64,000 nucleotides of DNA from Thraustochytrium sp. TN22 (Eukaryota > Sar > Bigyra > Thraustochytrida > Thraustochytriidae), in NCBI GenBank assembly GCA_013306675.1, contig JABLUY010000018.1, positions 124,001 to 188,000 on the forward strand, in the 5' to 3' direction. The notes under the pieces were generated by a model. The model ran no database searches. It was not told the DNA's origin and saw nothing but the letters and a program-made list of their open reading frames with translations. Position 1 is the first letter of the stretch; every line of letters begins with the position of its first letter. Shown in pieces: positions 1-11,717 of this stretch. The translations under genes and the position numbers were made by a program.

Positions 1-989
1 CCAAGCCACGCTGCGACCAAGGGTCATGACCAGAGAGAGCAAGGCGCGGCAAGGCACCAAAAGCGCCCACGAGAGGCTGTGCTTGTGCTTGCAATGGTCA
101 TGGCAAGCGCCGCGCTGCCAGTCGCCACTGTGCTGGCAGCTAACGTTGCGTTTGACCTGGCCACCGACTGCCCGCTGACTGCAGCCCGCTGACCCCAGCA
201 ACAATCCCCGTCCAAGCGTCTTCGATCTTGCGCGATCTTGCCGCCTCGAGCCCGTCGCCGTCCGTGTCCGCGTCCGTGTCCGCGGGCGCTGACCTCCCTC
301 CGGGCCGGGCCGGTCCGGCGCCTCGGAGCGTGTCGGAGCTTGCCGAGCTTGCCATCTAGCTCGAGCCACGCCGTCGCTCGCCCGCCCGCTTCCTCCGGGC
401 CGCCAGCCGCCAGCTGCGCGCTGCCGCCCGCCGGCGCTCCCGCCCGCCTGCCGGCCTCGTCTCGCGCCGCGCTCTCCGTGGCCGCCCGCGCGCGGCCCGC
501 AGAACCTGGGCTCGAGCGATTGCCTCACTCCCATCAGTGGCCTCCTTCAAGTTGTCCGGCGCCGTCGCGGCGCGTCATGCGGCGTCACTCGGCCCCGGCG
601 CGCGCGCGCTCGAGGCGCGGTCGCGCGCGGCCGCCGACGCTCGCTCGGCGGGCTGCCCCGCGGCGCGGCGCGGCGCGGCGGCGCGGCGCCCTGCGTCGGC
701 GCGCGGCCGGCGCGGCGGCCGGCTGCACGCGCGGACTTGAAGATGACTTGCCATGAGCACCTCGGAGGCAGGCTTGACTTGACAGTGATGATGGGATGGG
801 TGCGCTTGCGCGACGGGCCAGTGATGGCGCGAGCACGGACGGCGCGCGCGCGGCGGCCGCAGACCGGAGTCGGGCGCGCGGCGGGCGAGGCGGCGGGCGG
901 GCGGCGGCGGGCGGCAGCGGGCGGCAGCGGCGGGCGGGCGGGCGAGCGCGCGCGAGCGGGCGGCGGCGGCAGGCAGGCAGGCAGGCAGG
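1..989. other. upstream non-coding region of the hydroxylase gene
   Basis: This is very GC-rich sequence with no recognisable protein domain on either strand. Open frames exist on both strands but are Arg/Ala/Pro-rich and look like GC-driven shadows. A short GGCA tandem run (about 968-988) sits directly before the ATG at 990. It probably holds the promoter and 5' leader of the downstream gene. Confidence 0.5.
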
Positions 990-1959
990 ATGCTGGTCCG
1001 CGCGCTGGTGGAGCACGCCGGCGTGGCGCACGGGAACGTGACGGCGGCGGCGGCGGCGGACGGCGGGCTGCGCCTGGGCGACTATGAGCTGGCGGCCGAC
1101 TGGCACCAGTGGAGCTGGGTGCAGCTGGCGGTGTACTGGGCGGTGGTCGTGGGCGGCCAGCAGCTGCTGCATGTCGTGGAGGAGATCTTTGAGCACTTTG
1201 TGCACGGACGCATCCCGTACGCCGGCAAGAGCCTCGAGCACCTGGGCGTCAAGGACTGGCTCTTCATCTACTTTAACCGCCTGAGCGTGCCCGTCATGAC
1301 CTACGACCTCTTCTGGTATGCGTGGACCTCGGGCCGCATGGACTGGGACCTGGACAACATCGGCGTGCTCAACACGATCGGCGCCATCACTGCCTACTAC
1401 CTGGTGTACGACCTCATCTACGTGCCTTTCCACGCCTTTCTGCACGTGCGCGCCATCTACCCGTGGGTGCACAAGCACCATCACCGCCGTACGTTACGGT
1501 TTTCCCGCGTGGCAAGACAAACCTTGCCTCTTGAATGCGACCGGCCTGGAAACAACGGAGCAAGCGCGCAGACTGACTGACTGACTGACTTGTGCATACG
1601 CATACACAGAGGCGGCGCCGTCGCGTGGCAACACGGACGCGTCCAACACGCACCCGGTCGAGTTCGTGCTCGGAGAGTACCTGCATCTGGTGGCGGTGAT
1701 GCTGGTGTCGCACGCTATTCTGCCGCACGTGGTGACGATCCCCATCTTTGTGCTGGTGGGCGGCGTCATGGCGTCGCTCAACCACACCCGTATCGACCTG
1801 GAGGTGCCGCACCTGTTCGACACCAAGGCGCACGACATGCACCATTGCATCCCGACGTGCAACTACGGTCAGTACATCATGACCTTCGACCACCTGTACG
1901 GCACGTACCGCGTGTCGCACAAGCTGGCCAAGCAGGCCGCGTCCGGCAAGTCCGACTGA
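990..1959 (+). CDS. fatty acid hydroxylase / sterol desaturase superfamily protein (2 exons)
   Basis: A di-iron membrane oxygenase of 282 residues. Exons are 990-1488 and 1610-1959; the 121-nt intron starts GTACGT and ends CACAG. Splicing restores the reading frame and joins the second histidine box to its usual downstream context (HKHHHRQ, then HPVEF and GEY). The three His clusters are HAFLH (H148, H152), HKHHH (161-165) and HDMHH (241-245). Hydrophobic segments near residues 45-60, 95-115 and 125-150 and early in exon 2 fit an ER membrane protein. Family members hydroxylate or desaturate sterols, sphingoid bases or fatty acids; the substrate cannot be read from the sequence. It ends 396 bp from the convergent UDP-sugar pyrophosphorylase gene. 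An unspliced reading would end inside the intron without the third His box. Confidence 0.88.
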
Positions 1960-2355
1960 TCGCCGCGCCGTCGGCGTGCGCTCACTGTCAGCAGGGAGTT
2001 CGCGCGCTGCGGACCTCTCTCTGATCGGCGCATCTCTGATTCGGACGCGGTGCTGCGCGCGGACAAGAAGTAGAAGAACACACACAACGCAGCCGCGGGC
2101 TGGCCCCGCCATGTATCCCTATCGAGGGCCGCCCGACCAAGACCTACTGTTAGAGCGCAGGCAACGCAACGCACACCATGCCACGACGCAAGCAACAAAA
2201 GATAAACCGTCGAGTTGAGCCTGTACATGCATGCCATAGGGCGTCGGGACAGGCGCGAGAAAGGGAAGAAGGCTGGCTCACTTGCGCAGACGCGGCGCAC
2301 GCGGGTGAGCGAGTCTCAAAGAAGGCTCCAAAGCTCTTCGCGCTCTTCGCGCAAA
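1960..2355. other. convergent 3' spacer
   Basis: Spacer between two convergent stop codons. It should hold both 3' UTRs. I see no domain-bearing frame and no clear repeat. Confidence 0.5.
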
Positions 2356-4122
2356 CTAGCTGCGGTCGATGACGGTCTCGCCCGGCTCAGACTGCTGAAT
2401 GACCATGGTCTCGACCTCGTCCTTGACGTAGCCGCGGATGCGGTAGATCTCTTCAATCGACTCGTCATTGGCGTCAATCTCGACGAAGTTGACGCCCTCG
2501 TTGCGGACAGTGAGGTTCTTGATGTGAATCTTGGCACCGGGCGCCGCGATGACGCGCAGGTCGCCGTCCAGATCGAGGTTCTCGATGAAGATGTCGCCGT
2601 CCAGCACGAGCGAGGAGCGGTCGGAGATCTTGACGTTGTCGGGCGACACAAAGCGCTCGCGGATCTCCTTGACGGTGGTGCCAAAGGAGGGCTCCAGCAC
2701 AACCTTGGCGCCCAGCGGGAAGGGCAGCCCGAGGTATGAGGTGCTGCCGAAGTCGGCCGTCTTAATCTGCACGCCAGCCATGGCCAGCAGCAGGCGGCCC
2801 ACCGCATACACGTCGGCCTCGCCGGAGGAGGCGGACTCGGCGAAGCCCGAGGAGGTGAGCTTGTCGAGCGCGTCCTTGGGGTTGTTCTTGACGGCCGAGA
2901 AGCAGATGGAGCGCTCCATCTGCGTGAAGCCCACGCGCGCGTCCGGGTCGTCGGCGAGAAGCTTCGGGTAATCCTGCATCATGCACTCGAGGCGCGTGGG
3001 CTTCTTGAACTTGGTCTTGGCGTCGTCCGCGTACTTGGGGTTGACGAACTCCGGGATGGCGCCGCCCGTGGCGTTCAGCACATTCCGGTAGCTCGGCAGC
3101 TTGAAGACCAGGACGTTGATGTTGCCGGGGAAGGGCGAGAAGCCGGACTCGTCCGCCACGTCGCCCTCCGGGTTCACCGTGGCGCGCAGAAGCGGGTCCA
3201 GCTGGTTGTACTCAACGTTGATGGTCAAACTCTTGCTGCCGTCCTCCGTGTCGAGCTGGCAGATGCCGCCCACGGCCTCGCCCGGACGCCGCGGCACCGT
3301 CAGGCTGTTCACGTCAAAGTCGTGCTGCGCCGACACGCCCACGGCCGAGGGCAGCGCACGAAAGACCAGGCCGTTGGTGTCCTGGAAAAACACAATCCAC
3401 TTGATGCCCTTCTCGTGCCAGTCCTCCAGCACGCCTGTGCTGTGCAGCAGGGAGTGCACGTCGCCGTGGCCGTGCGGCTTGGTCTCCACCAGGCCGGTCT
3501 CCTCGTCCTGCGCGAAGTGGCTCTCGTTGTCCACGATCGCCGGCACCTTCTCCTGCTTCATGAGCGAGATCTGGCCGGGCGCCATGCCAAAGTCATTGTG
3601 CTTGTGCAGCAGCTCCACCGTCTTCTCGTGCGTGTCGCCGCTCGTCATGATGGCCAGCGGCAGCTCCACGCTCGAGTCGCCGCTCGAGGCGCGCGCGCGC
3701 TCCTGCAGCGCCAGGATCGACTTGCAGTACGACTCCAGAAAGCACTCGCCCGTCAAGATCTCGTGCGGCAGCGCCACCTTGATCCCGTTGAACCCGAGCC
3801 GCTCGCCCAGCCCGCCGGCCACCAGCACGAAGCCGGTCACGCCCATGTTCTCCATGCCCACCTCCTCGCACTCGTCGAACTGCGACGTCGCCGTCTGCAG
3901 CCGCTCGCCCAGCGGCACCTTGGGCGTGTACCCATCGTACGGGTTGTCGCCCGCCTTGGACGCCTCCAGCAGCCGCTTCGCGTTCTCCACGTACGCCTCC
4001 AGCCCGCCCGGGTACTGCCCGTCCAGCTCGCCCAGCTGCTGCAGCAGCGCCTCCCGCTGCTCGCCCTCCACGCCCTCCAGCAGGTGGCCCTGCCCCAGCT
4101 CGTCCACGCGCTCCACGTCCAT
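2356..4122 (-). CDS. USP: UDP-sugar pyrophosphorylase
   Basis: A 588-residue nucleotidyltransferase that makes UDP-sugars from UTP and sugar 1-phosphates (Glc-1-P, Gal-1-P, GlcA-1-P and others in characterised relatives), normally cytosolic. The nucleotide loop VAGGLGERLG lies at residues 101-110, followed by KVALP. Further family marks are IMTSGDTHEKT, KPHGHGDVH, FFQDTNGLVF and NVEYNQLDPLLR. The C-terminal hundred or so residues form a beta-helix-like tail (KIHIKNLTVRNEG). Length matches plant and protist USP of about 600 residues, with no intron. I chose the ATG at 4122 (MDVERVDEL); an in-frame ATG at 4191 would add an Arg/Glu-rich stretch with no family support. Confidence 0.92.
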   Translation of the reverse strand: MDVERVDELGQGHLLEGVEGEQREALLQQLGELDGQYPGGLEAYVENAKRLLEASKAGDNPYDGYTPKVPLGERLQTATSQFDECEEVGMENMGVTGFVLVAGGLGERLGFNGIKVALPHEILTGECFLESYCKSILALQERARASSGDSSVELPLAIMTSGDTHEKTVELLHKHNDFGMAPGQISLMKQEKVPAIVDNESHFAQDEETGLVETKPHGHGDVHSLLHSTGVLEDWHEKGIKWIVFFQDTNGLVFRALPSAVGVSAQHDFDVNSLTVPRRPGEAVGGICQLDTEDGSKSLTINVEYNQLDPLLRATVNPEGDVADESGFSPFPGNINVLVFKLPSYRNVLNATGGAIPEFVNPKYADDAKTKFKKPTRLECMMQDYPKLLADDPDARVGFTQMERSICFSAVKNNPKDALDKLTSSGFAESASSGEADVYAVGRLLLAMAGVQIKTADFGSTSYLGLPFPLGAKVVLEPSFGTTVKEIRERFVSPDNVKISDRSSLVLDGDIFIENLDLDGDLRVIAAPGAKIHIKNLTVRNEGVNFVEIDANDESIEEIYRIRGYVKDEVETMVIQQSEPGETVIDRS

Positions 4123-5609
4123 CCTGCCGCCGCTGCGCTCGCGCTCGCCGCCTTCCGCTTGCTCTCTCGCCCCCGAGGCTCTCCGATTCACGATCTGCTG
4201 CTCTGCTCCACCTCATCGCCCTCTTGCGCGCGCACCACTCGGCTATGCGCAGATGCGCCCACTTGCACGCGCGCCGCACAAGTCGCCCTTCGCGCCCTGC
4301 AAGTCGCGCAAAGCGCTCAGGCTGCGCCTTCGATCGCTTCTCTCCCGACTCGCAGTCGCCCGCGCCGGTCACCCGGCCGCCGCGTGGCTTCACAGCCTGA
4401 GTCAAGTTCCCGCCCAGAGGAAACCGCACAACTCAGGCGCCCGAGATCACGCCGGCCATCCTCCGAGCCCGCCGGCCTGAGGCTCGCCGCCGCCACCGCA
4501 AGTGCGTCTCTAGCTACTAGCTCCTGGAGCGAGTCGGGCAGCAGACGACGTGGGCGGGCGCGAGCACGACCTCCTTCGGCCTTTGTTGCCTGCGGAGGCC
4601 GTGGCGAGACGCGGCAACGTGCCGCAAGGGGAAGGGGAAGGCTGCCGCTGTGAGATGATGATGATGCCGCAGAGGGACGCTGGCTGGCGTAGCTCTTGCG
4701 TGGTAGCGCTTGCCGAGGGAGATGTCGGCCTCTAAAGCTAGCTGGTTGGTAGCTTGCCTGCCTCTGTAAAGCTCTACTGGACATCGCAGGGCTTTGCGGT
4801 GCATCGCATGAACCAAGCAAAGTTTCTCTGCGCGAGACCGGAGCCGCGCGTCACATCGAGTCAGAGGCATACCCGGCGTGGTCTGTGTGGTGGACTGGTG
4901 TCGGCATGGGCAACGCGGAAAACTTGGCGGCCATGACGAGCGCGCCTTCCTCGCAGTGCGTGCTCACGTGTCTGGATGCGGCAGCAGAAGGAGTCTGACA
5001 AATGAGCGCCGCAAGCGCTTCGCTGCACCACGTTACACCCAAATACAGCCCTCTGGCGAAGACGGGCTTGAGCCTGCATGCATTCCTTCTTTTCTTTTTT
5101 TTTTCTTCTTTACTGTTCGCGCGGTGACTGCGAAGCGATCAAACAAGTGGCGCATGCAGTGCCACGGAACTTGAACTTGAAGCGCCGGGCGCAACGAGGC
5201 CGAGTTCGAGACTGAGATTCGCATTGACTCCAGCGAGACCAAGACATCCATGCTAGCTCCTCGCATGCCGCACGCACCTTCGCGCTGCGACGTGTGTGCG
5301 CCGCCGTCGCGCTGCACGCGCTAGTCCGAGTCAGTCCGAGTCGCACTGCACTGCAGCACGCACGCGGAGGTGGGGGCGTGGGGGCGCCGAATCCGAACTT
5401 CCCTTGCCCACCGGGGACTGGGTCCCCGTCCGCGCACACCCTCCGCGCCGGTGGGGACCGCGTATGCGCTGCTCTGCGCGACGAGTTGTATGGAGGCCAA
5501 GCCTGAGCCGAGCGAGGCCAAGTCGAATCGGAGACCATCAGCGCGCGCCAGAGCGCGAGCGCTAAAGACCTGTGCTCTGCGCGGGCGGCAGCGGCCCGAC
5601 CGTGAGAGC
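4123..5609. other. divergent spacer between USP and myosin
   Basis: A 1.5-kb region expected to hold promoters for both flanking genes. No conserved domain is visible in any frame. There is a pyrimidine tract at about 5085-5112. The myosin frame stays open upstream to 5370, with an in-frame ATG at 5490, so a longer myosin N-terminus is possible but has no family-like sequence. Confidence 0.5.
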
Positions 5610-7679
5610 ATGGACGGGTCGCAGCAGGCGTGGTCAGCGCAGCACGCCAAGCAGGCCGTCTGGGTCTCGGACGAGCAGGATGCTTGGGTCGAGGGCGTCG
5701 TGGAGAACGTGCAGGCAGGCGTAGGCCTCGAGGTGAGGCTGGTGGCCGCGCAGACGGTGGTCCACGTGCCCCTTGGGGAGGATGGGAGATGCAACGGTGC
5801 GAGGCGGGTGGTGCCGCGCGACGTCGGCCCGCAGGCGGCCGGCCTGGACAACATGGACGACCTCACGCACCTGAACGAGGCAGCCGTCCTGCATAACGTC
5901 AGCGTACGCTTCGCGGAGAAGCGCATCTACACGCGCACCGGCCCGATTCTGGTTGCCATGAACCCGTTTGAGTGGCTGCCCATTTACGACGAGAGCGCCA
6001 TGGGCGCCTACTGCGACGGAGAGCGCCGTCTGGACGAGCTGCCGCCGCACTGCTTTGCGGAGGCTCAGCGCGCCTACGCGGCGCTTACCGCTTCGGGCGG
6101 CAGTCAGTCGCTCATCATCTGCGGCGAAAGCGGCGCCGGCAAGACTGAGACCACCAAGCTCATGCTCCAGTTCCTCTCGCACAACTATACCGAAGCGCGC
6201 CACCAGGGCATCGCAGAATGCATCATGAAGTCCAACCCGCTGCTGGAGGCCTTCGGCAATGCGAAAACACTGCGCAACCGCAACTCGAGCCGATTCGGCA
6301 AGTTCATCCAGCTCGACTTTGGTGGCCGCACCGTGCAGGGCGCGCACGTGTCCAACTACCTGCTCGAGAAGAGCCGCACCGTGCGCCAGAACCAGGGCGA
6401 GCGCAACTACCACATTTTTTATCAGCTCTGTCGCGGCGCCTCGCCACCGCGCGCCAAGGCGCTCGGGCTCGACCGCGACCTCTCCGACTTCCGCTACCTG
6501 AATCAGAGCGGTTGTGTCGACGTTGCGAATCTCGACGACGCGGCCGAGTTCATCGCCACTGTCGATGCCATGCACGCCATTCAGATCTCCGACGCCGAGC
6601 AGGACGCCATCTTCCGGGTGCTCGCTGCCATCCTGCACCTCGGCAACGTCGCCTTTGGTGGCAGCGGCGGCGCGTCCGGGCCGTCGCAGCAGGGGAAGAA
6701 GGACGGTACAACGCTGGGGCGCACGGCCTCGCTGGTCGCGGACGGGACCGCGCCGGCGCAACTGCACGCTGGGTCGCGCGACGCCGAGGAGGAGTCCAAG
6801 GACGAGTCGGCGCCAGTGAGGGCGACTGCACCGCCGGCCGATGCAGCTCTCCACTGGGCCTGCACCTTGCTGGGCTGCGACGCCAGTCGCCTTGCGCACG
6901 CGCTCACGGTCAAATACATCGTCGCCGGCGGCAAGGCCATCGAGTCGCCGCTCGACAACCGCAAGGCTGCGGACCTGCGCGACGCGCTCGCCAAGTCCGT
7001 CTACGACCACCTCTTCACGCACATCGTGGCTCGCGTCAACGAAAGCTTGGACCGCGACGCACAGGGCTCGCTGCATACCTTCATCGGCATCCTCGACATT
7101 TATGGCTTCGAGTCCTTCGACGAGAACGGCTTCGAGCAGCTCCTCATCAACTTTGCCAACGAGAAGTTGCAGAGCCTCTTTAACGAGCAGGTCTTCCTCG
7201 CAGAGGAGGCCATGTACGCGGCGGAAGGCGTTCCGTTCAAGCGCACAGATATACCGAACAACGAGGGCTGCATCACGCTCGTGCAGAGCATCTTCAAGCT
7301 CATGCACGACCAGTGCCTGCGTATGAACGCCGGCTCGGACGTAAGCCTGGCCGGCCAGATCGTGCAGCACTCACGCGCACACCCTGACTTTGGCGTCTGT
7401 GGGCCGGGCTCGCGCCGCAAGGGCACATCCGAGCTCAACTTCGCCATTCGCCACTATGCCGGCGAGATCGTCTACACGTGCCGGGACATTATCAAGAAGA
7501 ACCGCGACACGCTCTATGCGCATGTTGGCGAGATCCTCGCTGCCTCGCACGAGCCCCTCGTCAAGACGCTCTTCGCTGCGGTTGCCCCGGCCGACGCGGC
7601 CGAGACATCCGAAAGTGCAAGTAACAGCAGCAGGAGGTGCACAACCACTACAATCACCACCACCACCACCACCAACGCC

Positions 7680-7723
<44 letters not shown>

Positions 7724-9197
7724 CAACAACAGCGGCGGCGTCGGTGCCAGCGGCAGCGGCGGCGGAGGCAAGCTCCAGGAGACCGTCGCGAGGCGCTTCG
7801 GCGCGCAGGTGAACCTCCTCACCGAGACCATCAAGCGCACCAACCCGATCTTCGTGCGCTGCATCAAGACCAACAACGACCTCGTTTGCGGCAAGGTGGA
7901 CCGCCGCTCCGTGCTGCGCCAGCTCAAGAATGCCGGTGTCATCGCCGCGCTAGAGATGCGTCGCGCAGGCTACCCGAACCGCCTCAAGTACAAGGACTTT
8001 TGCCTGCGCTGCCGTGCGCTCCTGCCGCGCGACGCCCGCGTCGGGGACGGCCTCTGGCACGGCCTCGTCGAGCGCCTCTTTGTGGACTCGCCCATCGCGC
8101 GCTGGCGCGACCACGTCGCGCTCGGCAAGACCAAGGTCTTCTTGCGCGCCAACGTTTTGCACGAGGTTGACAGCGTCATTCTGCAGCACGTCACCGAGCA
8201 GGTCATTTCTGTCCAGAGCATCGTGCGCCACTTCCTCTGCGTGCGCCAGTACAAGCGCAAGCGTCGCGTCGCGCTCTGGGTTCAGGCGCGCCACCGAGGC
8301 GCCGCTGTACGCCGGGCGCTGCGCGAGCAGATCCGTGAGCGCGAGGCGAAGCGGGCCTGGTTCGTACGCGATGCGCGTCTCGCCAAGCTTCGCCGCGTGC
8401 TTCTGGAGGACGCCCTCCCGCGTCTCGACGCCCTCGCCGCGCTCCCTCCGCACGTGCTTCAGAAGCTCCACAAGAGGGACCTCGGCGGGGATCGCGCCGC
8501 CTGCGAGGCCCGCCTCGCCGCCGTCGCGAGCCTCACGGCAATGGCAGCCGACCTCGTCGCCGCGGACGAGGGCCTCGACGATCTGGAGACCGCGCTCAAC
8601 GACCTACTTGCGGCGCTGCAAGCTGCCGAGGACGCCAGGGCCAAGCTCGAGATGCTGCGCACGGGCTTGCTTGCGCGCCACAACGAGCTGCAAGAGCGCC
8701 TCCAGGCGTTCCTGCAGCGCGAGGCGGGCGCCACGCTGGCGCTGGCGCTCGTGCCACTCCCGGACGTGAGCCCCCGCGCCCCGGAGGACCTCGCCGAGGC
8801 ACTAGCCCCAGGCTACCAGCTGCTCCGCGAGCGCACGCTGGAATGCCTGCGTCGGGCCTCGACCTCGCTAGCCCAGCTCGACACAGAGGAGGCGACCTTG
8901 CACCTGGACGCGCTCGATTCGGACCTCGCAAGTCTCGAGGCAAGCTTCGCCAAGGCCTGCGCAAAGAAGCTCGAGATCGAGGCCAACATTGACCGCTTGC
9001 GCCTCGCGGTGCGTGAGGTCAAGGGCGCCCTAGGCCAGGCACTCCGCCGCGTCACCGCCCAGCCTCGCGTCCAGACGCTCCAGGACGTCCAAGACGCTGT
9101 AAAGCGCGCGCGGACCGCCTTTCTGCACCTCTGCGCACTCACGGGCTGCGCGCATGACGGGGACGCTAGCAAGGAGGACGGGGATGATGACGGCGAT

Positions 9198-9234
<37 letters not shown>

Positions 9235-11717
9235 CTGCTGACGCGATGCGCTCTGCGGTGACCTGCATCTTTGATGTGGAAGAGGCCAATATTGCCGTCG
9301 TGCACACGCAAGCGGCGGTTGAAAGCCTGAATCAGGCAGTCTCGCGCGCGAACGACGCGCTGGCAGCGCAGAGTCGTGCCGCGGCCGATCTTCGACAGCG
9401 CTCCAAGAGCGCGCGGGCCGAGACGCAGGCGCTGCACTTGGGCTTGGTGCGAGACCTGCAGCCGCTGGACCACGACCTGGTGCTAGACAGCAAGAGCGTG
9501 AAGCGCGCCGCAGCCCAGCTGGAGCACGCCCAAGCGCACGCGCACGAGGTGCTGCTGGAGGCTACGGTTGCCGCTAACACAGACGCGCTCTTCACGCTCA
9601 CTGAGGTAGTAGGCGCCGCAGCGGCGTTGGTGCGCGATGCTGCGACGGACTATGTTAAGCAGGTCTCGACAAGACGCAGCCGAGTGGACCGCGCGCGCGC
9701 CGTGCAGAACGCAGCACGCGCCGACCTTTTACCAACGCTCGAGGGTCTGCGGCAAGCCGAGACTCTCGCTTCACGGCACCGAGTGGACGGTCGTTTCAAG
9801 GTGCAAGAGGCCTTGGGCAGCACGCGCTCCCACCTGGAGGCCGTTGCCGCGCTCCTGGACGACCAGCAGCAACGCGACGTGCCCTCGAAAGCCGAGCTAG
9901 ACGCGCTCCCGAGCCAGGTCGCCGTGGCTCGAGACCTCGTCGAAGCGCTCACGGAGGTGGTTCAGGACGAGTGCGAGGCGGTGGCGGCGCTGCGCGAGGG
10001 CGTGGCACGCGCGCAGTTGGTCGGTGAGCGTGTTGCGCGCGAGCTGGGCCGACTCCAGGCGCAGACCGTGCAGCACCCGGTCTTCGAGGCGCGGTCTGTG
10101 CGGGCACTAGCCCGCGCCAGCTCGTGCGGTCAGACCGCCTGTGCGCTCGCAGTGCGTGTAACGAGAGAGCTTGCCGCGGCTCACGACGCTCTACAGCGTC
10201 TGCAACGCAAGCTGGGCGCTCTGGAGGCTGGGAGCCTGGCGCAGGCGGGCGACGCGGACCAGGAGGACGAGCTGAGCGTCGCGGTGCAGGCCGCCGCGCA
10301 AAGGGCCGATGCGAGCTGCGATGCGGCACAGGAGGCGCTCGAGGCTCTCATCGAGACGCGCCGCGCCGAGCTTGACGTGCTGCACCAGCAGCAAGCGAGC
10401 CTGTCGCAGCTGCGCCTGCGTTCGGAACGCGCACATCGGCTCGCAGAGTCGCTGCACGCGCGTGGTACTTGGCTGTCGCTCGCGGCGCAGCTGCGCGATG
10501 CGGACACCGCTATGGACGCCTTGGCCGAAGGCCTCGACTTTATGACTGCGCGCGAGGATGACCTCCCCTCGCTGGAGGAGGCCTACCGCGCCTCTGCAGC
10601 GCTCTGCCGCGAGGACAACGCCGGCCCGGACGCCATCGGCATCCTGCTCTTCGTGCGGGCGGACCCAATGCAGGTCATGCGCGAGGCGCAGGAGCGCGCC
10701 GTCCATGCGCTGGGGACCGTCGAGTCCATCATCGAGAATCAGATGGCCTTTTTAGCCGAGGCGACACGCCTCGAGCAGGAGAGAACGGCGCACGAGGCGG
10801 CAGTGGCGGCAGAGCAGGCCCGCGAGGCGGCCGCAGTGGACACGCAGCTGGAGCTCGTGCGTCGCGATGCGCTCGTGCGACTGGCGCCAGCGCGCCGCCT
10901 CGTGACAGCGCTCGCGGAGCTCCAGCGCAGCGGCTTTGCGGTCGACCTCTCTGTGGAGGCCGAGGCCCAGGCAGCCCACGTCTCGCACTGCCTTGGGCTC
11001 TACGAGGAGGCCGTAGCGCACATGCAGCCTCGCGCGGCGCTAGAGCACGTCGAGGTGGCGCTCGCACAGGCCTCGAGTCTCGAGGTAGCGCTCTTTGGCG
11101 GGCGTCAGACCTGCGGGACCGCCCACCATGACGCCGTGGGCAGCATCCAGGCGGCCGCCGCTGCGAGCCGTGATCTCGGCAAGAGGCATTTTGTGTCGAC
11201 GCTGCCGCTGCAGCCAGAGTCGCCGCTTGCCGACGAGGTTCGTGAGCAGCTGCGGAACATGCCGGGCGCTGCGAGCTACGATCTGAGCCAACGCCTGGCG
11301 CTCGCCAAAGCGCAGAATCGCGCACTGCAGGCCGAGGTGGAGCTGCGCATGATGCAAACGCAGAATACACCCCAGACGCACCTCCACGGGACCTGGCGAC
11401 GCGCCATGGAAGCGGTTGCTGCGACGATGCAGTGCGCGGATGCCCGCCTGGAGGGCGTCGCACACGTGTCAGGCGTCGGGGCCATGGCGCTGGAGATTGC
11501 GGGCCGCGATAACCTCCTGACGGATGCAGCACGCCGCACCGAGGCTGCCTGGGCCGCCTGCGAGAGCGCTGTACATCTCGCTGAGAATGAAGTCCGCCGC
11601 GCGCGAGTAGTCTTCGAGCGGTCGCAACGTGAGGATGAGCGCCACGCAGAGGTGACGGTCCGCGCACGTCGTGTCGTGCTCAAGTACGTGTGTCCGCGTG
11701 ACGAGGAGTTTGTGTAG
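5610..11717 (+). CDS. myosin heavy chain, unconventional, single exon
   Basis: An actin-based motor of 2035 residues from one uninterrupted frame. An SH3-like N-terminus (VWVSDEQDAWVEG) begins about residue 12. The motor has P-loop GESGAGKTE at 172-180, switch I NRNSSRFGKF, switch II DIYGFESF from residue 496, and FVRCIKTNND in the lower 50K region. Motor loops are enlarged: about 60 residues after AILHLGNVAFG, and loop 2 (about 670-722) carries Thr, Ser and Asn runs. One or two IQ-like light-chain sites follow at about 865-905. The remaining 1100 or so residues are Ala/Leu/Glu/Arg-rich helix, probably coiled coil, broken by an Asp run near 1190-1210 (DNA about 9175-9235). I recognise no MyTH4, FERM, DIL or WD40 tail domain, so class and cargo are unknown. 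Confidence 0.93.
7636..7760 (+). repeat. trinucleotide runs in myosin loop 2
   Basis: CAC, CAG/AGC and AAC triplet runs code for Thr, Ser and Asn stretches in the surface loop that contacts actin. They expand the loop by roughly 50 residues without breaking the frame. Confidence 0.8.

Noticed and set aside
3101-4653. Two + strand frames (459 and 443 residues) opposite UDP-sugar pyrophosphorylase
   Set aside because: They lie antisense to a gene with complete family motifs and are Ser/Arg- or His/Leu-biased.
5634-7370. 578-residue minus-strand frame opposite the myosin motor
   Set aside because: The plus strand carries all myosin motor motifs; the antisense translation has no recognisable family.
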